Made by a program: the position numbers and the translations under genes
Part shown: piece by piece, positions 48,132-60,100 of the stretch
Layout of the letters: the number at the start of each line of letters is the position of its first letter
Position numbering within the stretch: position 1 is the stretch's first letter
Origin: Xenorhabdus vietnamensis
Lineage (GTDB): Bacteria; Pseudomonadota; Gammaproteobacteria; Enterobacterales; Enterobacteriaceae
Length of the DNA stretch: 64,000 nt
Assembly: GCF_002127535.1 (NCBI RefSeq)
Contig: NZ_MUBJ01000008.1
Span: 124,001 to 188,000, forward strand
Direction of reading: 5' to 3'
The notes under the pieces: model-generated
Seen by the model: only the letters and a program-made list of their open reading frames with translations
Databases searched by the model: none
Told to the model about the DNA's origin: nothing

Positions 48132-48170
48132 TCATTAATAAAAAGATCTAACTAAAAACCCTTCCAGTTG

Positions 48171-51100
48171 TCAAACCAGTTTGGATTTCCCTTTTGTGGT
48201 GTCAGACCAGGCGGTCACAATGGCTGATTTCGTTTGGCTATCAAGCGAATCAATAAAACCACTGTCTCCCATATTAGGTGCAAACCCACTCATGGCCTGT
48301 ACCAGAGAATCGACTGCATTGGCAGAGAGTGCCGTATATTCACGCTCACCCTGCGTATCTTTAGCTCCCCTTTGGGTGATAATATCCGCACGATTACCAT
48401 TGAAGTAATTGTTGAAGGTTACCGATCCCATGGCTTCAAACTGCCCCTGTGCCGAAGTATCTTTGATGTTGCGGTGAGTCAACAAAACCAAATCGTAACC
48501 ACTGCGTTGGAACCACAGGTTTTTCCAATTGATATCGTTGAAAACAATCTTGTCGCCTTGCTTGATATCTTCGACTACGTTATCAATGGCATCACCGCTG
48601 ACCACAAAGCTATTTACACCCGTGCCACCCTTGAAGCGGTTTTGATATCCGCCCAATATCAGCAGATCATCACCATCACCGCCGTTAATCTGGCTGAACT
48701 TCGATACCACATCAGCAATCAGGTGATCGTCACCAGTGCCACCATTGATTACAGCGTGATAACCCATCAGTTTGATGGAGTTGTTGCCCGCACTGCCATC
48801 GATCTGGTTATAGTTGCCGAATACCGTGGCAAAATCGTTGCCTTTTCCTAAATCAACCTGATTGTTATTGCCGATGGTCACAACATAATCTTGGTCTTCT
48901 CCGGCATCAATACGATTGAAGTTACCAGCAGCCACGATATAATCGCGCCCCTTACCGCCGTTGATCACTCCACCTTCACCAAAGGCAAAGACCTGATCAT
49001 CACCGTCACCCATATAGGCGTAGTTAATGCGTCCAGCCAATACACCAACATCGTTGCCTGCACCGCCAAACATCATATTTTCACGCCCCATCATCACACC
49101 CACATCCTTACCTTCACCGCCAGAGAAGATATTCGAGGTTCCTACAGAGTAGAAGACGTCATCACCACGGCCGCCCCAGAAGTTGTTGTTATCTCCCAGA
49201 TAAGCACCGAGATCTTTACCATCACCACCCCAATTAAAATTGTAGTTACCGAGGGAAACGTGGATATCACCATCACCTTGCAGATGACCGCTGTTACGCA
49301 GGAAATCGAAGGTCTTATCCTTCATGTTCAGCAAGTCGGCTGTCAGGTTTTCTTTCAGGTTAGTGACCAGAGATTCCATTTCGGCCTGTTTGTCCCGATT
49401 GAACAGAGTTGCAAACAGGTTTGGCAGATTCAGGGAAGTCAAACCAAAGTCGCGATCTGCCTGAGAATCTGCGGTTTCCGTTGCTGGCTTACCTTCTTGT
49501 GCTGGTTCGTCTTCTTTAGTAATGGTTACATGCTCTTTTTGGTTTTCATCCGGTGCTTTTGCTTTCAGGCCGTGGCTTTCAGCAAAAGATTTCACACCAT
49601 CTTTCCCAATGTTCAAACTGGCTTTCAAACCGTCGAGCAATTTCTTCGGATCAGTAAAGGCTTTCAGTTGATCACCACTGAATTCACCAATGATTTCCAG
49701 CATTTCACTCAGGATAGCAACGCCATCAACACTCTGACCTGAGCGGGAAACAATACCGCCTTGCGGGGTATAATCCACGCCAAAGATATCCGCCAGCGTA
49801 GTATCTTCACCAACACCAGCAAGCTTACCCAGCAATTTATTCTTGATCTGACGTGGCAAGTCCGTAGGGCTAAAGGTAAAGGTGGTTTTTGCCATTCCAG
49901 TATCCGTATATTCCTGCGTCATCAAACTAAATAACGATCCCAGATTGGTATCCAGAATAGACTGGATATTGTCACCGAACATAAAGTTCCAGTTACCAGT
50001 CGTTACCTGAATGTCAGCCCCCTGTCCACCAACGGCAAAGTTGAAGGCCAGTTTTTCATTCGCGTGACGGAATTTATCTGCCCGACTGGTTTTGCCCATT
50101 TCAGGAGTATTGCCATTTCTACCCAACCATTGGTTGTATTTCTTGTTCAATGTGCTTTCAAGATCGCTTTTCAGGCCACGGCTGCTACGCTCATTTTGAG
50201 AATCGAGATTAGTCAGGCTGTTATAGTCCACACTGCTGGTCAAATCGATACCTGACAGATCACTGACATATTTCTTCGCACTTTCCAATGTCCATTGCTG
50301 ATCCTGTTTTGTCAGCCAATCCTGTGAGTCAAATGAACCGGCAATGTTTTGCAATACACCAGAAATACGGGCTGCACCACCAAATGGATTAACCAGTGGT
50401 GGTGTCGGGATGGATTTTTCCAGCATAACGAGCAAATCGTTACTGCGTCCTGCATTAAAACTGATATTCCGGTTGCCCACGAACAACTGCGCACCTTCCA
50501 GTGCCTGATAGCCAGCAATATCAACACTGTGCTTGCTGTCACCATCGCCAATGTGAACCATCACGTTGTTATCACCAAAGGCCAGAGATTTAAAACCGCC
50601 TGTACCTATTTTGATCCCCACATTAGTGGTTCCCCAGTTAACAACCGTAAATTCCCCATGACCAGCCTGTACCTGAATATTACCGGAATAACTCAGTTGC
50701 TTGTTTGATGATTCCGCTGGTACTACAGGTTTATTTTCATGTTTTGCATGATTGTTTTTTTCATGATCTGGTTTTGGTGCATGAGATGTTTCTGCATTGT
50801 CTGCAACAGCTTTCTGCCCCACAAGGGACAAATTGATGTCCTTTTCAGAGATACCACGGCGGATTCGCTCAGAATGACTTTCTACTTCGCCTTTATCATT
50901 CCATCCCAATACGATCTTGTTATCGGTGAACTTGTGAACCCACTGTTCCCGTGCGTCTTTCGTGTACTTGCGACCAACGCTGTCTACCGCAACTTCACTG
51001 CTGCGCGCCGATACTGAGGCACGGATACCCTGCTTATCCAGTTCCGAAATAAAGCTGTGGGCAAAACCATTTCGGTTGTCATCGCTGATTAAAGAACAAC

Positions 51101-54100
51101 CCACGAGGCTGATATGGTCTGGTATGCCAGCCTGTTTGAAATCAGTACTGAACTGTTTCAGTCTCAGGGCCAGTTCACGCGCACTATAACCGCTCATGCG
51201 CGTATGATTCTGCGCGGATTCTTCACGTCCATGCCCAACAATCTGCCAGCGTAATTTGCCGGACTGCGATTGATCACCGAATAGCGCCGCAGGATCGCCA
51301 TATACCACGCGATGTTTACCAGCCGCATCAAGCTGGACAATTACGCTGGAATCAGGGTGCTTACTCGCCAGACTTGCGGCTGCTTTCGCAGCAACAGGGT
51401 CATTTTCCGTCTGGATAATAATCTGACCGTTAAAGCGGCTATCGCTATTTTCAGGCTGCTGTTTAACATCAACACTTACCCAAGAATCAACGTCATGGTT
51501 ATTCACGCGAATATGACTTTCCGGCAAATTGTCACCTGATGGTTCGCCCAATGGTTTTTTCACCACATCAGTCACATCAATCTCTACAGGCTCTACAGGT
51601 TTCTTGATTGGAGTATCATCAAATACCGGCAGATCCAACATGCCTCGCATAGTGATTTTATCAGCCAATCTTGGACGATAGGTTGCCAAAATATCACCAT
51701 CGATCACCACCACACGCCCGAAGACACTTTCCCCTGCCGCATTCTTTGGCAATTTGTAGTGTTGCGCCATATTCAGATCGGATTCACCGAAGAAACGAGT
51801 CACGTAAGCGCCGAATTTTTCCGCTGATGAGAATTCGACAATCCCCGCATTTGGATCATAGAAGCCATAAACGCGATTCTCACCGTTGCCTTTCGCCCAT
51901 GCTGCCATCGCATGGTCTGGGCCATCCAACTCAAGCAACACCGGTTTACCTTCCGTATTTCCGGCAGTGACTTTCTGAATCACACCATCGACTGTCAGTG
52001 CTTTCGCATCTTCCAGTTTTTCTTTCCACACTTTGATGAACGTATCCGCCATTGGATTCTTGGCATGGAGTGCCGCCAAAGATCCCAACAATTTATTCGC
52101 GTTGGCATGTTCGGTTTCAGAATACAAATCCGGATTGTTGAGCACGGCGGCGGCTGAATACATTTTCTCCAGTAATTGACGGGCAACACCATCCTGACCA
52201 TCGTTTTCCAGTTGTTTCGCAACAAGAACCAATTTCGACAGTGGATCACAACGTCCGCCAAAGCCATCGTTTGATAGGTTCAACAATAATAATTGTGGTG
52301 CCAGTTGTTCACTCGCCTTGGTATCAGAAACGCCGGTTGAAGCGACATCACGGAACAAACGGTTGAATTTTTCAGCTTTCGGCTGGAACGTGATTTTCAA
52401 GGCTCGGCTTTCAATCTCCCAAGCCAAAGCACCTTTTTGTTCTGCACTCCAGCTACCTTTAGCCAGCAGATCCACCAGTTGCTTGATATCCATGCTTGGA
52501 CGGAAACCGTCCACTACCTGCTCTGCATAACCCTGCTTATAACCCGTCAGGAAATCCTCGGTTGTGCGGATATCCTTTGGTTTCTTGCCTGGGCTGTCTG
52601 CCTGCGGTTCCAGCATTTTACCGTAACGTTTCAGATCACTTTCTATACCCTTAAGTACCTCTGCTTCATTAGGCTGAGATTTAACATCAAACGAATCAGT
52701 TGCTGTCTGCCCTGCATCTGTTTTTTTGATAGTGTTATCTGACAGTAAATTATCCAGTGCAGATACTGCACCATTATTCTCTGCCGAAGCCCTGAGTGTG
52801 AATTTGCCATTTTTCGAGTCAGCAACGACTTTATTGATATTCGACTGCACAAGGTTAGCCGCCTGCTTGAAATTGTTACTTTCAACTTCAACCAGAACTT
52901 TCTCACCTTTCTTCGTCGTCACTTCCAACGTTACGGCATTATCACTGTAATCAACCACACGTCCTGTTACATTTGACCCCAGCTTGAGGGTCTTACCCTG
53001 CTCTTTCAGCGCACGCAATACATACTGTTGTTCACCTGCACGCGCCTGTTGCCAGACTCCGTCATAATGAGTAATAGCACTATCTTCAAACGTATTGTAG
53101 TTAACATAGAAACTTTGATTTGCCTCCATGCTGGCTTCATATTTATAGCCAAACTTGGATTGATAACCCGTTATCATTCCCTTATGGAAAGAGTCCATAA
53201 AGTGTTCGAAGTCTTTATAGTTATCAAATGACTTGATACCAAAGTTAGGATCATAGAATGACCACACAGTTTGATTTTCACCTTTATGTACAACAACTGC
53301 CATTGCGTGATCTTCAGACATAAAGGACATGTATGTCGTCTTATCCACATCACGCAGCTGCTCCATCACGGACTCATAACCAGCGATATCATTGCTCAAA
53401 GAGCGGTCGATTCTATCTCCCGTCAGACCATTGGCTTTCAGCTTGCCACCATAAGCTTTATTGGCTTTATCGCGGCCTACTGAATTGGACATATTTTGAG
53501 TTTGGCTATACTGCATTGATAACAGATCTTGAATTGCCGGGCCGATATGTTGGCGGCGATACTGATTAAGCAAAGAAGATTCAATCGAATTGATGTCACT
53601 CTTTTTATTCAAGCTGTTGTCATTGTAGGCTTTAACCGCATCCGTCAACCACGACAGATATTCTTTACCCCCACCCAGTCCATGTACCCGCTCTTCAATC
53701 AAATAACGGGCGGACAAGGCGAAACAAACACCTTCCAGAAACTCTTTTGACTCCACATGATTTCCATTAGTCAGGAGCACATTGCCAATTTCCGGCACAA
53801 GTTTTTCAAGATTCTGTAGCAGTGATTCTCCCTGAGTGAAATGGAATGAGTATTTATCCAACTCTTTTCCACCTGATTTCACATCAAACAAGGTGTAAAA
53901 CATTTTTTCCAGCAATCCCGCTTTTACACCGCCGTTTTCACTCCGAGGCCCGGAAAGTGCTGAGACGATTTGATCAGCATATTGGTTCATCAACCGGCTG
54001 CTGGCTTCATGACCATAGAAAGTTTGTTCCCCCGACACCTGATAGCCTGCAACGACAAGTTTGGCACGCAGTTTCTCCCCTTCTTTGCCTAACCCTTCGT

Positions 54101-57100
54101 TATCGGTCAACAACATGATTGGCGTCTGCTTCGAGATACCTTGCAAGTTTTTCTCAACCGAAAACTGACCATTGACCGCTTTCGCCAGAACACCAGTGAT
54201 ACCCGCTGGATTCGGCACTTCATGAGCGGTAATCGCTTTGGTCATGCTTGGCATTGGTCTGTCGAGCAACAAACCGGAAACGGCCTGTCCTTTACGTTCT
54301 GCATAACGGGCAAGATCTGCCGCTACTGCCCCGCCCATGGAATAGCCATGAATAATGATATTTTCTGGCTTGATACCACGATCATTAACCAGATAGTTGA
54401 ACATGGTACGGGCATCCTGATACAGCCCTTTTTCGCTTGGATGACCATCGCTGGAACCATAACCCCGCATGTTCACTGCCAGCATATCCACACCCTGTTT
54501 TTGGTAATGGCTTTGAATAGTGCTGGCCTGCTCTTCCGCAGATGAACCGGAACCGTGAATGAAAAGCACAACTTTCTTCGTCGGTTCTTGTGCCTGACCT
54601 TGTTCAGCCTGATCTTTTTGATCCGCGTTATGGTAAGAACCGGTATGGTAATAACCAGTCAAACGCCCGGCCTCACCCCGCAGTGTGACCTTGTCCACTG
54701 CACCGTCAGCAACTGCCGCATCCAGTATTATCTGAGTGCCATCATCTATGTTACGGCGATTTTCTCTGGAGCCGTAAAGCTCATCGTTAAGGAAGCGAGT
54801 TACTGGGTTGAATGGCTCTCTGTCACGCGGTGGCGTACCATCATTATCAATGGCAATTTTTTCCAGCACCTTATCTTTTTTATCAGAGTGACCCAGCGCT
54901 TCCAGATCTTCACTTACAACCCGATTCGGCTTATGAAGATTTGCTTCAACCTGCGCTTCCTGCAATGCCTGTGCAAAATTGAACAGCTCGGTTGGCGTCC
55001 AGACACCAAATTTTGGTCGCCACGTATGACCAATTACCTTATCGGCACCGCCTGCTTTAAGCACTCTGGCAACAATGCTTGAGCAGTTGTCGGTCAGAAG
55101 TTGATAACGAGCATCTGGGTTCTGGTTGATTTTCTGCCATTCCACCTGCATTGCTGCCGCATCCAATCCAGCCAGATTAATGCGGAATACACGTCCCTGA
55201 TCGCCCTCACTGGCCTTGAAATCCTGAATATTGCTCAGCTCATGCTTGGCGAACTTGCGGATAACATGGGCGATGCGTTTTTCTGTCAGCTCAGGTGTTT
55301 GTTTGGCTGCCTTGCGCAGTGCCTCAGCAAAGTTTTTACCCACTTCCAGCATATCAATGCTGCCATCTTCCCACTGTTTCATGAATGGCCGGGAAATAGC
55401 TTCCGGTATGCCAGCAGATTCCAGCAGATGAGGATTAGCCAGTGCTGCCATGGCAAAACCTTCGCTGATATCCTCAAATTTTGCATCAACGCCTTTGGCT
55501 ATCTCGATCTTTTCAATGAATTTTTCCAGCTTGCGGGTGCCATCATGCAAGCCAAAGTGATCTCCTTCCTCAGAAGCAACATCTTGTTCCAGTGTTTCAT
55601 TCTGAGCCGCCGGCTGACTGAGGTCACTCCAGCGTATCCGCAAGTCTGGGTATTCCTCCGAAGCAATATTGAAAATATGACCAAGATCAGAAGATTTACT
55701 GCCTTTCGGCCACCAACTGACGTAATTTTTTTCGTTGAATTCACCAGCATTCTCCGCACTAATCTGGACACGTCCTTGCCCGATTTGCAGAGCAGCGTGT
55801 CCCAACCGGCTGTGATCGCTGGGTTTCCAGACAAACAGGGTAGCACTGACCGGAGACAGCTGTTGTTCAATTGCCTGATGTACTTTTCTCAAGCCGGAGA
55901 CATCAATTCCCTTGCCATCTTTCGACAATTCTAGGGCAGTCAAGTTTGAAAAGACCGAATCAGACACTGATTGACCATATTCTTTGGTTACAGCAGCCTT
56001 GACCTGTTCAACGGCTTTTTCTGCACTTTCTAGTTTTGTCGCAATCTGAATATTGGATTTACCACGGGTAACAAAATCTCCCTGCCCATCAATATAAAGA
56101 TGCTTAGTATCTTTCAGGTTGGCATTGCCCAGTTTGTTATATAACTCACTGAAACTATTCTTGCCTGCGTTCACAGTCGGCTCAGCAAGTACCAGCGATT
56201 CTTCCATGCGCACATTGATTTGCGACAGCAGATTTTTCAGTGCAGGTATACGTTCTGAATTTGGATGTCCCAGCAAATAACCGTTAACCTGATCACGCAA
56301 ATGAGTCAGCTTTTCTACTGCCTCAAGGTCATAATCTTCGCTGTTTTGCAGGGTGTTTTCATAGCTTTTGAGTGCTTCCAGTACATTACGATAACTGTCA
56401 CCCCGGATTTTGCCCTTAACGTAAGCGGCTTCCTGCAACTCACTTACCGACATCAGGTCAGTTTTCGGTTTATAGTTCCAGCTACCCTCTACTTTTTTAG
56501 CGATAATGCGGGTACGCCCGTGATCAAGGGAAATAATACGATCTTCTGACAAATACAATGATTCAGGCAGTTGGTCGTAATTTTCGTAGTTGGCAAGGAT
56601 AAAACGCTCAACAGATTTGATTTGAGCCAAATCATCTGGATCTTCCACAATGATAATCTTGGAGACATCACTGTTATTGCCCGGCCACGGGCGGACTTCA
56701 AAGCTTCTATCATCGGATTCACGCACCAGCAAATTGCGTTCTGTACGCAATCCATAGAATGGCAGTGCTTGGTTCAGCAGGCTGTCAATGGCACTGGTTT
56801 TGACATTCAGATCAACCAATGTATCCGGCCTATATTTGTCAGGATCCAATGCCAGCAGTCTTTCCTGCTCTGCAAAACTGAGTGAATCAAAACGGGCTTT
56901 CACAGAAACACCGGCTTCTGTCAATCTGCGACCAATGGATTTAAGCGCAACTCCCTGATATTCCTTGGCTGTTTTATCCAGCAGGCGGATTTCTCCCACC
57001 AATCCTTCACGCTGCAATTGACGCAATACCGGCAATTCAACATTCCAGAAGTAGTTGCCAAACCGCAAGCCACCTTCTGCGATCACATACACATCACCAC

Positions 57101-60100
57101 GTGAACCAGTGGCATACAGGGAACTCCAAAAACCGGTATTGCTGTATGCAGAAGCGTTAATGGCCGATTGTAAAGCTTTCTGTTCCGCGACGTCAGAATC
57201 GAGGTATATACCGCCCCAGCGCATCAGTGTTTTATTAAGAGCAATGGCAAAAGAGTTACCTTTTACATCAATATCGTAAACAACTTTCTTGCCGTCAGTC
57301 TGTGCAGCATCAAGTACGTCACGGTATTGTTCAAAGTTTCTGCCAGACCAGAATGACACAATGCTTTTATCACCATGTACCGGCTTGAAGCTATAACCAT
57401 AGCTTTCCAGTCTTGAAACAAATTCGACACGCTTATCCCAGTCATAATCGATAGTGGCATCAACAAACAGTTTAGCCAACGAAGATATCTGATCTTTAGG
57501 TACGCTGTTTTCCGCTCCGTTCAGGTAACCTTCAACAAAAGTCACCATTTTTTGTCTGAGGTTATCGGGAATATCTGCATCCACCTGCTCAAATCCAGGA
57601 ACCGGAATGTGATTTTCAGTCGCCACATTGTTGTCGCTATCCAACCAGCGGTAAATCTCAGCTACTTTCTGTGCCCTGATCGTGGCGGTGGATTCAGTTT
57701 CAGCAGCATTTACTGATTCTTGCTGAACTTCTGTTTCTCCCAATGCTTTCAACCCACTGAGATCCAAACCAGAAATTTTAGGGGTATTTCGGACGAGTTC
57801 AGCAGGCGCACTGACAATGTTGCTGTCTGTATTATTGACTGAGTTATCGTCTGAGATTTCGGCATGAACCGGTGTCAGAGATGTTCCCGTGTTTTCGAGA
57901 TGTCGATTTTGGTTATTAATTTTTTGGGAACGCACACCTGCATTGATCTGTAAACGATCCAATGCTTCTTTGGCATTAGTGAGTTCATTCAGATCTTCAT
58001 CCAGATATTGCAATTCCACATTAAATTCGCCGTCTGTTGCAACGGTGGATTCAGATTCGCGACTACTGTTTGGCTCTCCAAAAACGTTGGCTGAATGCAC
58101 TTCGGCATTCGTGGAGCCAGATACGTGATTTGACTGTCCATGATGCGCTGCGTTTATGCGGTTCGGCTTATAATTATCATCAAGTTTTGCGCCTTTTGCA
58201 TCGGATTGTACTTTCGCAGTTTTCACCTCTGCCACAGAAACATCATTTTGACCACGCTGTTCAGCTTTCTGTACTGCCGACTTGCCGTCATGTTCAGCTT
58301 GCTCAGCCTGTTTCATACGAGCCAGGGCTTCTTTTTCCCTGAATTCGATGTCAGAACGAGCTTTTTCAATGTGCTGCTGAGATTGCTGATGGTTTTGCTC
58401 GCCTTTAAGGACACCCGATTCAGACTTAGCAGCCGCGTTTCTGACCTCTCCCAAACGCTCTGAAGAGGCTTGCTGTGAATGTTCCAATTGCTGCTGAGCT
58501 GTTTTTTTGGCACTGTCTAACCGGGTTTGAACTGATTCCAGCAAGTCACCGGCAAACTGTTCGCGCCACTGCTTACCTGATTGCCCGTTATATGTCGCAT
58601 GGCTATCCAACGCTTGCAGGCCTTTGGTTTTTGCCATCAGTTCTTCTGTGACTGCTCTGGCTTCGTCATTAATGGCATCACGCTGGGTTTGTCCGTTAGC
58701 ATTCAGAGCGTCCAGATCCGTGTTTTCCAGTTGTTTCTGCGTACCCGAAATGGCTGCCTGCTGTTTATCCCTTTCCTGCGCTAAGCGTTGACGATTAACT
58801 TCTGCATTTTCCTTATCCTGCAAAGCGTTATGAGCAGCTTTGTCCTGCTGCATATGCTCAGTAATGGCAGTGCCTGACATATCAAATGGGGAGATTGCAG
58901 AGACATTATCCAGAACATAGCCCAAGCCATCATTTGAACCGATTCCAGAAAATCCCAGTTTGTTTTTGCCAGCCTTGGCAGTTAAGGTCAATGTCTTGTT
59001 CTGCCATTCGCTTTTGCCATTGGCGGCCGCATAAACAACCTCATCATTCCACCACACTTCCAGCCCGTTATCGGCTGAGCTGCCAGCACGTCTTGCAAAA
59101 TCGAACTTCACGGTAATTTCTTCACCTGCCGTCAAGTTCTGAATATCCTGATAGATATGTGTGTTGCCCTGAACATCAAGCTCACTGACACGCTCGCCAT
59201 GCCCTTCAGCGCTGAGGCCATATGCCTTGGCTGAATGACTGGCTTCAATGCCATTGGTGTATGTCCATCCCTCAGATCCTTGTTCAAAATCACCATTAAC
59301 AATCAAGTTGCGTGACTGATTTGGATTCAGGTGTTTTTCATTGCCGAGTGTATTCTCGATGCTACCCATGTCCGGGGTATCAACGCCTGTCACGGAACCT
59401 TTCAGGGTGTTCTTCAAATCAGAAGTGATTTCATCAATTTCTGTCAGTTTGAAACCATTCAGAGAGGAAACCTCCGGCAGATCAATGGCCCCACGTCCTT
59501 TATGGGTTCCCGATGTATTAGCTTCATCGCCATTCACCAGATAATTGATGCCCTGACTGCCCGTGCTGCCAAGCACTGTCTGCTTGATGTTATCGAACAA
59601 CGCATTCAATTTATTGCTCTGGGTATTGCTTTCCGCCACTGCAAGGCTATAGAAATCACCATTACCCACCTGAATTACCACGTTGTCACGGGCATAAGAG
59701 GCGTTGACGTTCAAGCCATCACCCACTCGGATATTGGCATTGCCCTTGCCTTTCATGACTGAGACATTCAGGCCGTCACCCACACGGGTATTAACGTTGA
59801 GTTTACCCCAGGCCACATTGACGGAAACACCATCACCGACTTTGGTATTGATATTCAGGTCGCCATGAACAGCAGTCACGCTAAGACCATTACCCACGGT
59901 GGTCGTGATATTCTCTTTGCCTTTGGCAGCCGTGACTTGTATGCCATCACCCACTTTGGTGACCACATTGCCCTGGCTCCATAAGGCATTGAAACTATCT
60001 CCATCACCGACCTGAGTCACGATATTGGCTTCGCCCTTGGCGAGTACGACGTTGCGACCATTGCCCACTTTGGTAATTACGTTGGCCTTACCCCAAGCAC

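Noticed and set aside
48891-55934. Plus-strand open frames of 130 to 280 codons opposite the rtxA effector region
   Set aside because: They lie fully within the rtxA gene on the other strand, have no start signals or recognisable domains, and the rtxA frame has intact catalytic motifs over the same DNA.
52890-57700. Glycosyltransferase of the TcdB type in the MARTX effector region (GGIYLDSD resembling a DXD motif)
   Set aside because: The surrounding sequence matches the DUF1 domain of other MARTX toxins, and no further glucosyltransferase motifs are present.
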